A DNA stretch of 64,000 bases from Setophaga petechia (Eukaryota > Chordata > Aves > Passeriformes > Parulidae): positions 8,174,001 through 8,238,000 of the forward strand of contig JANCRA010000003.1 in NCBI GenBank assembly GCA_024362935.1. Reading direction: 5' to 3'. The notes below the pieces were generated by a model, which saw only the letters and a program-made list of their open reading frames with translations, did no database searches and had not been told where the DNA came from. Shown here in pieces: positions 11,776-22,600 of this stretch. The translations under genes and the position numbers were made by a program. How positions within the stretch are numbered: the stretch's first letter is position 1; each line of letters opens with the position of its first letter.

Positions 11776-13423
11776 ATTTCCTTTAATTGAATGCTCCTTT
11801 TATTTATTTTACTCAGTTTTTATTAGAGCAATAAATTTTTCATGGGCTTAGGAAGTAAACAACAAATCTTTAACCAGCTAATTCTTTCTAAACTGTATTT
11901 CTGAGAGTCCTGCCTTAGCATGAGCAGTCCTTAGAATGCAGAGGGAAACTAACACTCCTGTGTGTTATCAGCTTGTGATGTAGTGAGCATCAGCTGAATT
12001 GGGCTGAATTACTTCAGTGGTGGTGTTATAATTTAAACAGAAAATAGTCAAATACTTCGGAAAGAAACTCTAAGAAACTGTAAAATGCTTTATTAATGTT
12101 GTCAAAACTTAGTCACTAGGAACCATCAACAACTCAGCTTTTGCCTTGTGGTATGCTGCTTGTGAGAACAGTGCAGACTTTCTCAAGCAAGTCTGAATCA
12201 CAGGCAATCACACAACATGAAATGGAATTTACTGTGCCTCTACTGGCCTTTGGGAGGGATGGACGTCTAAAAGGTCCTTTGTCTCCAAAAATATTGCAGG
12301 CAATGAGCCTGGTAAGTCCCATAACTGAAGCAGAATACCTCTAAAGCTTTGTTTTTTGTCTCCCCTTTAATTTGGGAAGAACTTTGGGTTCATTGAGATA
12401 ATCTGGAAATACAAGGAGTAATTTCTGTAAGCTTGGGGATGCTGACAGGTAAGACTAGATTTTCTAGCAGGGTGCAAGAGGAAAAAGGGCAGAGGGAAAC
12501 ATCTTGCTCTCATTTTCCTCCCCTGGCCAAAACCCACCACCTAAACCAAGAAATACTGTACACAGACCAGGGACAATGTCACTGTTTATTTCAAACTACT
12601 GTTAAGAAGACGGTGTTTATTTAAAACTTCAAACAAGATTGCAAAATTATGAGCATCATAATCAGCAAAGGATGTTCTCCTTTCCCTATCATAACATAAA
12701 CCACAGTATGAGAAATTAAGAGAAGCCTGCAGCAATCAGAAAAACCCAAACCTTTGCTCTTTCTTCACAGAGGTTTTCAAGATAAAACATGTAAATATTG
12801 AAGCTACCCAGGACAGTAGATGAAGGAGCTCACAATGCCACTGTCAGAACATGGCTTTCCCTTGACTACCCCCATAAATCTTTTTAAGTTGGATGCAGAG
12901 AAGACTTGTGCATGCAGAAGATTCTTTCATTTTATTTGGTGCCAGCCAATAGTGGACAAAGTACTTATACTAGACAATGATAATTTACACATTCTCCTTC
13001 ATAGCAGACATAGAGCCTGTAGCAGTAACCTAATTGCTAGTGTAAGGAAAGGAGGAATGAAAAAAATACTCTATTTTGTACCCTCACCCTGCTTGTCTTG
13101 TACATTCATATGTATTTTGGGTAGAATTCCATCTTGGAAATGACGCCTCTTGTAAAAGGCTAGAAAAGAAACTGGTGGAGGAGTTGAGGTCCTGTAGGAC
13201 TTCAGTAACAGCTTGGGAAGAGAGGTGAAATGTCATTCTCACTTTAACTGTCCTGCTGGTTAGAGCCTTTACACTTTGGTGATGAAGGGAAAATGCCATT
13301 TGGTTTAAATAGGCAGTCTCTCTGAATGCCCTTTGGTGTTAGTTTCCCTTGTTTAGTGTGTGGATATCATACATGACAATGGGAAAGAGAGAAATACTTT
13401 AGAAAAATAAACAAACAACTCCT

Positions 13424-13500
13424 CCCTCTCTCTCTCAAGAAAAAAAAAAAAAAGGAAAGAAAAAACAAAGAAAAATAAGAAACTGTGGTTGTAAAACCAC
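13424..13500. repeat. CT-rich then A-rich low-complexity tract
   Basis: A short TCCCTCTCTCTCTC run passes directly into a long A-rich tract with scattered G. This is simple-sequence DNA with no attached retrocopy that I can recognise. Confidence 0.75.
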
Positions 13501-14819
13501 AAAAATTGGCATTGAGGCTCCAAGGCAAGTGTAAGCCTTGGAATTTCTTTTAGCTCTTAAAAAAAATAGTCCAAACCAAAAAAACCCCAAAGCACAACAA
13601 CTCTCTTTCCATGGAATCCAGCTTAATGATGCTTCCCCCCCCGCTTTCTTTTAGGAAGATTTGAAAGAATTTATTTAAAGCCTTGGCACTAGTCTTCTTT
13701 GCTGCTTTATGTTCTATAAAGCATGTTGGTTTTTTGCTGTTTGATTTTTACTTAGAAATTTAAGAAATGCCAAGTCTGCTCTGTTATGGTTTTCCCGGTG
13801 ATTTCCTGCCTATCTCAGAGGATAGGTATTCATTTCTTTCTCAAAAGAACAGCAGGAGTGAAAATGATGAAGAAAATCTTAATCAAAGGCTTTGCTGAAA
13901 AAATAAAAAGCAATTTAAAACAAAAAGAAGAAACAAAGACTTCAGAATAGTCTCGCTTTCAAAAGAAACGGATAATTTCTTTTCAGCAGTTGTTTAGTTT
14001 TCACTCTCTTGAGTTTGTAATATGATGTGGTCAATCATGAGTGTCATTGACAGCAGAATTTCTAATACAAAGAGAGAAGAATAAAGGGGAAGAAAAATGT
14101 GTGCAGAGGGCTGATATTTAGAGGAGCTGCTCTTTGTGCTTCCAGCCCTGCATGGAACACACCTGGTGACCCTTTTGCACTTCAGTTCCTTGTTAGGTGA
14201 AGTATGGCTGGGAACACTTATGCTATTTTCCTGTCAAAGTGCACCAAGATACAAAGATGTAAAATTCTTCACAAGTTATTCTTTGTGTTATTTGTGGTAT
14301 TGGATTCTGATTTTGTGTGACACAACCTTATTAGCCCTTGTTGGCACTTGAAGTATTCGAGTTATTATTTCTAATATATTGCATATATTAATGGGAGAAA
14401 GTAAATCTGATCATTTAATAGATAATCTGGTTTGATGGTAGTGATTAAAATAAAAGAAAAATTGGATTCCTTGTATCAAGTCCATTTGAAGCATCTGATC
14501 CTTGCAGGTTATCTAAGGGGTGGAAAATAAAAAAATTGCTTTTTCAGTTGCACCTCTGGGGAAGAGGACATCAATAATCAGTTTTGGAAATCTTGGCTGA
14601 TAATCAATTGTGGATGAGAGTGGGCATGGTAGGGAAATGCAGGGAAAAGTGCATTTATGACTGTTGATGATGCTGGTTTTTCAGTGTGTGCTGATGAGAA
14701 TCTGCAAACATTGAATGGGGAAACAATCATCATGGGAGGCCAAACAACAAAATGATCCCTCATAAAATGAGATGATTCAACTGCATGGATACTCTCTAAT
14801 GACATGGGTCTTTAGTACA

Positions 14820-15030
14820 AGTGTCTCAAAGAGACTGATTTCAAACCAATTATAGGATAACTACCGTGTAATTAATGCCTCAGGAATCCAGAATTCACTG
14901 TCTAATGTCTGAGACCAAAGGTTAATTATAAGCACAGTAGACATTAAGGCAACTGCTGCTATATGGTTTTATGATCTTTATTAAGATTAAAAAAATAAAA
15001 TCTATTTTAATTAAAAATGTCAAAAGAGAT
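14820..15030. other. Candidate conserved non-coding element (TAAT-rich)
   Basis: This stretch packs many homeodomain-type cores: CCAATTATAGG, GTGTAATTAATGCC, GGTTAATTATAAGC and TTTTAATTAAAAATG, separated by more complex sequence that is not simple repeat. In amniotes such composition is common in developmental enhancers, but AT-rich neutral DNA also yields TAAT by chance. Conservation is not observable here; the call rests on motif density alone. Confidence 0.25.
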
Positions 15031-15400
15031 CTTGAACTCTTTCTTCCCTTGTGCCCTCATCTGAAACTGGAATGTTCTACATTTCATGGGCATTGATTTA
15101 TGAATACAGATGGGTTAAACTGAATGGTGATAGGATAGACATTCCAGCTAACCCCTGTGCTCTATTTTTCTCACGAAATTTGTTGTCTATTTGGACATTA
15201 GAAATGGCTAAAGTGTGCAGTTGTTTCTGTTGAGGAGCCAAAGGTCATTTGGGGAGCAAGGGGTCAGAAATTTCCAGGTGTAGATAATTACAGCTGACGA
15301 GCTCCTTCATCGACAATTTGAGCATCTCTGCCACTATGGGAAGTCATTGATTTAACAACAAGGTGGGTAGAAATGAGCAGTAATAAAAGAGGATTGCTGC

Positions 15401-15450
15401 CATCCAGGACCATCATCCAGGACCATCATCCAGGACATCCAGGACAACCA
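15401..15450. repeat. 13-bp tandem repeat
   Basis: CATCCAGGACCAT occurs twice exactly (15401-15413, 15414-15426), followed by a 10-bp partial copy and a further CATCCAGGAC-like piece ending in CCAGGACAACCA. A small minisatellite-like expansion. Confidence 0.9.
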
Positions 15451-16291
15451 CTGACTGTCTTGTCTACATTCCCCTGGAGCATGAGTGTTGTCTTTTGTAC
15501 ACACACCTTAACATGGACAAGACAAAGCATCTCAGTATCTAAATCACATACTAACCTAAAGGGATCTAGCAATAGAGTATTCCTTGCTCGGGTCTTCACA
15601 TATTAATAGAGAATATAAAAAAGTAGATCAGTTCTGTATGTGGATGGGAACATAATATCGGGAAACTGTAAACAGCAAATGGATGTGTTTTGTATGGACT
15701 TGCTGAGATGCTCTTTTTCATTCCAAGTTGAAACACAGCAAGCCCATTAGTCCAAGTTCATGCTTATCTCCCCTTTCCCTGTGTTTCTTTGGTATAGTTT
15801 ACAGTGAAATCTTGACATGGTTGAGATGAATATGGTTGGGTTTTGTTGACCACTTTTTTGGGACAGGGAAGAATGTTTTGCTAGTTTCAAGAGATAAACC
15901 CAAGCATGTTGAAGCAACATATTTTGGAATAAGTTAGTTGGTGTTTGAATAATGTCAGAAGACATGTAAGAAGAAGTTTAAATTAAAGAGGTAGATGATA
16001 TATCAGTGTGGGAAAGGCAAAGCTGGCAGGTTTGTGAATTTCAGATGGGCTTAATCTGTAAGGGGTATTCACATGTTGGGATATTCAGTCATTTCACAAA
16101 AGAGGAAAAAAAAAAAAAAGAGTAGCAGCTGCTGACTTAAAGGGGTTTCACCCAGCCTGAAGACTGAGATACTTGAGCAGAATGAGAATGCTCCAGTTCC
16201 CTTTTAACTAATAATATGAAATCCTACATCTTCCACCAAATTAATTATACCTAGTCTTTGGATTGTCATTTAATCCTGGTTTGTGTGGCAG

Positions 16292-16345
16292 AGATTCTCC
16301 ATGAAGATTCTCCATGAGATCTCCATCTTACTCCATGAAGCTTTG
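16292..16345. repeat. 13-bp tandem duplication with degenerate extra copies
   Basis: AGATTCTCCATGA is present twice in tandem (16292-16304, 16305-16317), followed by degraded units sharing CTCCAT(GA). Local slippage; no coding context. Confidence 0.85.
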
Positions 16346-16784
16346 CCACTGGGTAGGCAGTAGTCAGCTGCTCACTCTGCATTGTTTCACTGAGCATGCA
16401 AGTGAAGAAGGGCTCAAATTACACAGAGGGATGTGTTCCTTCTCCTTGCTCCCTGCATATACTGTGCATTTTCCATGGAGCTGCTGCTTGATAAAGTAAA
16501 GAAAAAGTCCTGGTAGAAGAGGAAAAGGGATGCCTCCTTACAAGTAAAGCTACTGACCTGTTGGGCTTCAATTTTTGCTGTCTTGGGCCCAGAGTTTCTT
16601 GACTGTGCTTCTTGAGCATACTTGCAAGTAGGAACATTTCTTTAGAGATGTGATCTTGAGCTCCCTTGAGCTAAGAGAAGAAATGAGATCCTTTACTGCC
16701 TGGGCAATTACTGGGTGATTATATGAAGACAGGAGCCATCTGCTTTCCTAACCTGCTTTTAATAGGAAAGCATTAACCATGGAT

Positions 16785-16834
16785 TTTTTTGTTTGTTTGT
16801 TTGTTGTTGTTGGGTTATTTTTTTTCCCCCCCAG
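16785..16834. repeat. GTTT/GTT microsatellite with T and C runs
   Basis: A TTTG-type run changes into GTT units, then into a T8 run and a C7 run before AGAGATAAA. Simple-sequence DNA, probably length-polymorphic. Confidence 0.85.
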
Positions 16835-17236
16835 AGATAAATATGTAGCATGAGTCAAGACTTCTGGGCTCCAAAGACTCTGAAAATGAAACTGCTGCCC
16901 TGAATGATCAGGATTTAAAGCATAGCACTCATCTGGGCCACTTCTAGGGGTTGCCTCCTGAATATGTTGCCATCAGCTGCCTGCATGGTATGTTGGCTGC
17001 TTTGGATTAAATTCTGAGGCATGAATTTATCCTCTGAATTGAATAGAGAGCCAAAGACTTTCCTTTTTGAATTTTCCAGTTGGATCTGATACCTAGCACT
17101 GAATTCCCTTACTCCCTTACTGGATCTTGCCCAATTTAGCTACAATGTAAATTATCATACTTATGAAGCATGGCTGATAATTATATGGACATTTTTTAAA
17201 AGAAAAAGATCTTAGTAATCAATATGTTAGCAAGAA

Positions 17237-17282
17237 GCTTATTCTGCATAAGATTCCTGAAGGATTATGCTGCAGAATAAGC
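17237..17282. other. Short perfect inverted repeat (hairpin-capable)
   Basis: GCTTATTCTGCA (17237-17248) and its exact reverse complement TGCAGAATAAGC (17271-17282) flank a 22-nt spacer. With small bulges the pairing can extend into the spacer (TAAGATTCC against GGATTA). A transcript could fold into a hairpin, though one shorter than a typical precursor microRNA. No terminal-repeat transposon boundaries or target duplication are visible around it. Confidence 0.8.
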
Positions 17283-19475
17283 AAGAAAACTCCATTATAC
17301 TGTCCAAATTATAATATCATGAAACATTACATTTTATATGCAAATATATAAAAGCAAAAATCTTAAAGGAGAATCAACAAAGCAAAGCTATAATTTGCAT
17401 TATTCCTGGGATTTTTTTCTTGCCTTCTGCATGAAAACAATTATGAAAGAAGGACAAGTAACTTAACACATAAAGTGGTATGGTCTGGGAAATCTTTATG
17501 CTAAGCATTATAATTTCAGGAGCATGCAAGTGAATCCTCTTCACACACACATACATGCTGTATGAATTGCTATCTGGAGATCTGTTTTATCTTGTTTTGC
17601 ACCTCATATTTTCCTCCCTACCCCTAGAAAAAGCAGGTAAGAAGCAAACATTAGTAACTCATGTACCAATGTAAATGACTTCACAGAAAGAACAGAGTAA
17701 TTTTGCAGTTGTGATACCCCTAGTGGAAATAATTATCTCCAGTTTAAACACTATAAATCAGTGTTTAAGGAGGTGCATGTTAAAATAGACTTTTCTGTTT
17801 AGGGCCAAGTCTGCTTTCTCTCAGGAGTTAGTGCCTGAGTGATAGGTTTTCTTGCTACTGCTTTTCTTCATTGGTCATGTATTACTTCTTCCCAGCTTGC
17901 CTCCTGCTGAAATAATTGTGGTGCTAATAACAATGTGTGGGGAAATGACCAGATGTGCTATTTTTTTCAGACAATTATACCAGTTTTTCCAATTTTCCAG
18001 ACATTTTTTCATTTCTTTATTAACTCACCGGTGCCAGGAATTGGATTTTTCCAGTACATAAATCCTAATTAGCAAGCCAGAGAATTGAGTGCTCCATTTT
18101 ACTCCTGATGTGTCATTTCCCCTCTGTTCTTGGTTAATTGGCATTTTAAAAAGCCAACTCTTGTGTTTTTAAGGGTAAAAAAAGAAATGCAGGAGTGTTT
18201 TGGGACAGAAATGAAAATATGGTTAAGGGACAAAAAATTAAAAGAAGTTAAGTTGGGATCGGGGCCTTCTGGTAGCTCTGGGATTGCAGGACACGGAGAT
18301 CTGCAGAGTGGTTAAGCTGCTCGAGGTTCAGCTTCATCTTTCTGGCACTAAGGGTGACTGAACCCCATCCTGCTGTGCCCGAGCTGCTCTCTGCTTGCTG
18401 TGGGCATGGAGTGATTTTATTAAATGCTGCTGGCCCTGAGGAGCACCTAGAGACTGATTTGGTAGGGCAAAGGCAGGGTTTGATGCACTGCTGATGTGAG
18501 TTGCTCTTACAGGCTTTCCTTGCAGCCTCCTTTTCTCCTTATCAAGGACCAGAGATAGAATGAAGTGGGAGGAGGAGGCAGAGACTTGCCAGGAGTGAAG
18601 GTAGCCTCAGATTTTGAGTCTAAGGATTCTTTCAGCCTTAGAATGTGCTTAGGGATGCCCTGAGCCTGTGGGAGGGGTTGGTGGAAGGTTGTCAGGCTGG
18701 AGGAGTGGTTGTGAGTCTCAAGGAGGATGAAGCACTGTGTCAGGAGAAGGGAATGGTACTGAAAGGTGCTTTTCTGAATAGATAGGATTGCAGGAAACAG
18801 AAGAGGTTTATGAGGTTCTGAGATTCACCTCAGAAGAAGGAATAAGGAAGTTATTCCATTTAGGAGTGAGGTAAAAAAGGTTGTGTGTTCCTGTTGGCAT
18901 TGGTACATTGCAGTTTGAGGCTAAAAAAATTAACTCCAAAAGACAAGATGACAAAGAGGAGGTTCTTGCCACCTTGTACTGGGCAGTTTGAATCCTGGGA
19001 GGAAAAAGGGGAGACTGAGAGTAGAAGGTGGTGCCCTTTTTTAGCTTCTACTAGGGTGCTATAAAGGACAAAGGGAAGGGAAGCAAGCCTGATAAATGCA
19101 GTTCCACAAGCAGTTGGTAAGAAGGGAAATAAATAGCAAACCTTTTTCTCAGCTAGGAAGGGGTAACAGTTCAGATCTTGCCCCACCTCCATAGAGGTCT
19201 GTCCAAAACTTGAGTCTTTTGAGGTTCAGAAAAGGATGATTAATTTTTTTTTCTTTTTTTTCTTTTTCTGTGCTAATGCATTAATTGGTTCCAGGCAGAC
19301 AGGGAACAGCAGAGCCAAGATATTGCAAGCAAGGCTGCAGTCCAGGTAATTTGAGGGCTGTCAGGAGACTGAGAAGCACCAGAGGTCATGGTAAAACCTG
19401 GAGTCTTTCATTTTCCAAAATGTGTCATAGGTCCAAGAAGTCTGAACAGTGTCATGTTTTTGGGTGCTCAAATAG

Positions 19476-19668
19476 AAAGGAAGGAGGGAGGGAGGGAGGG
19501 AGGGAGGAAGGAAGGAAGGAAGGAAGGAAGGAAGGAAGGAAGGAAGGAAGGAAGGAAGGAAGGAAGGAAGGAAGGAAGGAAGGAAGGGAGGGAGGGAGGG
19601 AGGGAGGGAGGGAGGGAGGGAGGGAGGGAGGGGAAGGAGGGAAAGAAGGAGGGAGGGAGAGAGGGAAA
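19476..19668 (+). repeat. Mosaic polypurine microsatellite (GGGA)n-(GGAA)n-(GGGA)n
   Basis: About 190 bp of nearly pure G and A on the plus strand: a GGGA block (about 19484-19505), a long GGAA block (about 19506-19586), a second GGGA block (about 19585-19634) and an irregular GGGA/GAAA tail. Two overlapping open frames (180 and 156 codons) cross it and would encode Lys/Glu/Gly/Arg strings; they are artefacts of a stop-free repeat. The GGGA blocks meet the four-G-run pattern for quadruplex formation, and the mirror-like polypurine strand is a typical triplex substrate. Length is likely polymorphic. Confidence 0.97.
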
Positions 19669-22600
19669 TATCAGAATACTTTGGAGTTATTCCAGCACTG
19701 CTGGGCTGCCCTTAAAGGGAACCTCAGGAGATTGTCTCCTAACCCTGGGGACCATATTTCTGTCTCCTGGAATCATCTTCCCAGCTGGACAAGATCAGTC
19801 CTTGGCACTGCATTCTGCACTCCCTGACCTGAGACACAGGAGTTACCTTTGCTTCTGACCCAGCTGGGTGCTGGTGTTCCTGGCTGTGGGTGCCTTTCCC
19901 CACTAGCCAAAGCCTGGACCTGTTATTTATTTACTACTCACTTTGGTTGTTGCTGTTTTAAAGTATGTCATTGCAGAATTCATGCCTAGCAGGTGCTCTT
20001 CCCTTTTATCTGTCCAACTTGATGTATTGTCCTTGTGTGCGTGCTGGGAGAAAAATAGCAAAACAAGAGCCTTTGGGGGGCTGCATGGCCAAATCCTGCC
20101 CTGCAGTCAGCAACAGCACACTATCACCAAACCACAAGAGCTTTCATATGAGGCTTTTCTTTAAAGGAAGTAAAAAAACATGCTGGTTTTAGTAATAATT
20201 ATCTCTCTTTTTTATTAGCTTTTAGGGAATGAGCAACAGTTCAGTGAGTTGTGTTCGTAACAAATACAGGTTATGAAATAAATGTATTTCATTATTTGCT
20301 CATTTTGCAATGAAAGACTCTCCAAATTTGTCTCCTAAATGGTTTAACTCAACATTAGAAATGATGCTGCCAAATAGCGACTGATTCAATAGATGATGAG
20401 TTTCAAATTCCTCTTTTACATGGGGAATGTGATATAGAACAATGACCTCAATTTTCAGCTGTGTCCTCAGATTCACCTTCTTTTTGGCTGTCTCTTTTCC
20501 TTTTTCAAGTTATCATAGCTTTTCAAGTCCTGAGGGTCTTAAGAGGGCACTAATATTTAATAATTAGGCACTGTATCTCTGATGGTTCTTCTAGTGACAT
20601 CTTTTACAACTAATGAGCATTTAATAGAATGTAATTAGAAGCTCTGATCCTTAGACCTTGACCTGTCTAGACCTTGTATACAACTAAGTGACTAGACAGC
20701 CCTTAACACTCATTAGGAGTTATCTGCACCCCACTTTACAAAGCTATGTGAGGAAACTGTTTAGATTTAGCCTCAAGCCACCTGCTTCCTAATCTGTTGC
20801 TGTGCACTCAGTTGATCCTGCTGTCCTTACAGTAACTGGAAAGCTACCAATGATTTCATTTTAAAGCAAATATTCTAATTCTGGAGGCACAGGATAGAAA
20901 CCTGGTTGCTGTATTTGACAGTATGAGATCTTCAGAAAGCATGTAAATAGGAGAGATTATTTTGATGTTATGGAGAAACATTTATATTTTAAAATGAAAG
21001 AGAAACATCCAAAGGTAGTTAGGGAAGTTGGCAAAATGTGTTTTGATACAGTATACTCATTTGGGATATATTTAATAGGGGTCCTTTTACAGGTAGTATA
21101 TTTGTCTTCATATTTCTGAAAGCCCCTTATATCTTTAAAGTAAATTAACTCTTTTTGTTACCGATTTTAAAAGAATTTAATTTAAAAAAGTCTTTATATG
21201 CATTTATGAGAACCAGTCTATTTGGCATGCCACCAAGAAACTCAGAGGACAGGTTTCTTTCTTCTCCATTAATTTTTTAATATATAAGTGCCTATTTTGT
21301 CAAATATTCTTAAATATATTTTACCTAGTCCATATGCCTATTTTGTGTCTTTGTCCTTTTTCTCACTTTAGTTTCATTATAATTGCATAGACCAGTTGTT
21401 GTCTGAGTTTTTATTCAGACTTTGGAGACCATTACCATTCCACATGTCTAGGGGTTTTTTAAAGATAAATGCGACAAATCATGTAACAAAGGAAAGGAAA
21501 AACAAAATTCTCAGTATTTCTTTGATAAATTTTCAGTGGCTTAGGAAAAGGATCCAAATACATTCTTAATACATTTGATCTTGATCCTTTCTGGAAACAA
21601 TTATATGTAACCAAATGCATCCATATATAGAAGACAGATTTTTTTAAAAGAAAGTGTCCAAATGATCTTGCTAATGCTGATACAACATTTCAATTATCTG
21701 TCTTTTGAAAAGGGTTCTGTTTTGAGATATTAGTTGCAAATAGAGGAAATGAAGTGTTGATGTAGTAAGGAATAATTTACTGTGTCTGGAGAGTTCTAAA
21801 GCAAAACATCTGGATCAATTTGTTTACGAAGTCCCTGCAGATAAAAAGCACTATCTCTCCAAAGGATCACTTTGTGCCCTTTCTGAAGAATCATTAAAAA
21901 AAAAAAAAAAAGAAAATTTGCTATCATCATACACAGAAAGCTCTTGGGAATTTGTTAGTAGGGAATCCAATGATGGTTTGAAATCCTGCTTCATAGGATA
22001 TCAGCTAGTTTCTGAAAATATGGTGTGGCTTTGTGATCTTATTTAGTCTGTCCTTCCCTGTTTCTCTGCTTCTCCCACACCCTTCATCTTAAAAAAGAAT
22101 ATATTTTAGAAGCTGAGAGTAAGTACAGCATGTTAGGGATATGGCAGAACTGGATGTGGAATGAAAAATAAAACCTTTGGTTTCATATGGACATGAACAT
22201 CCTCTCATAACTGAAGCTTTTTGAAGCTCCATACCTTGGTGCTATTGAATTTAGTGGGAGGTAACCCCTGACTTAGACATAAGTAGCTTGAACTTGTGCT
22301 TGAAATGTTCTTTAGCAGAACAAAACAAGAACTTTTTTATATTCACGTGTCACAACCTGGAAGAGCCCAGAATGCTCTTTCTTGATACTGCTTCTGCTAT
22401 TAAAAGGTATTTTTGGATCCTTCCTTTAAAAAATGTAGCCACAGCAATTAATATCACATTAGTGAAGGTTGCAATGACTTTATCAATAGGTTAAATTACA
22501 AGAGTAATTTATTTAGAATGTTGGTACGGTTTCCTTATGGGACTATAGATGTTCTGCAGGGTCTTTGAAAGGCTTCTGTTATATTTACTACAAGCAGCAG

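Larger units (their letters stand above)
11776..19475. other. AT-rich non-coding span
   Basis: No exon recognised. It contains several simple repeats, an A14 run (16106-16119), an inverted repeat (17237-17282) and a TAAT-rich stretch (14820-15030), all but the A14 run listed separately. A somewhat GC-richer, purine-biased section at about 18240-19190 contains only short frames without known domains, the longest 110 codons on the minus strand. Otherwise I see nothing identifiable. Confidence 0.65.

Noticed and set aside
19285..19858. 180- and 156-codon plus-strand frames rich in Lys, Glu, Gly and Arg
   Set aside because: The open state comes from the stop-free GGGA/GGAA microsatellite, and the non-repeat ends have no recognisable domain.
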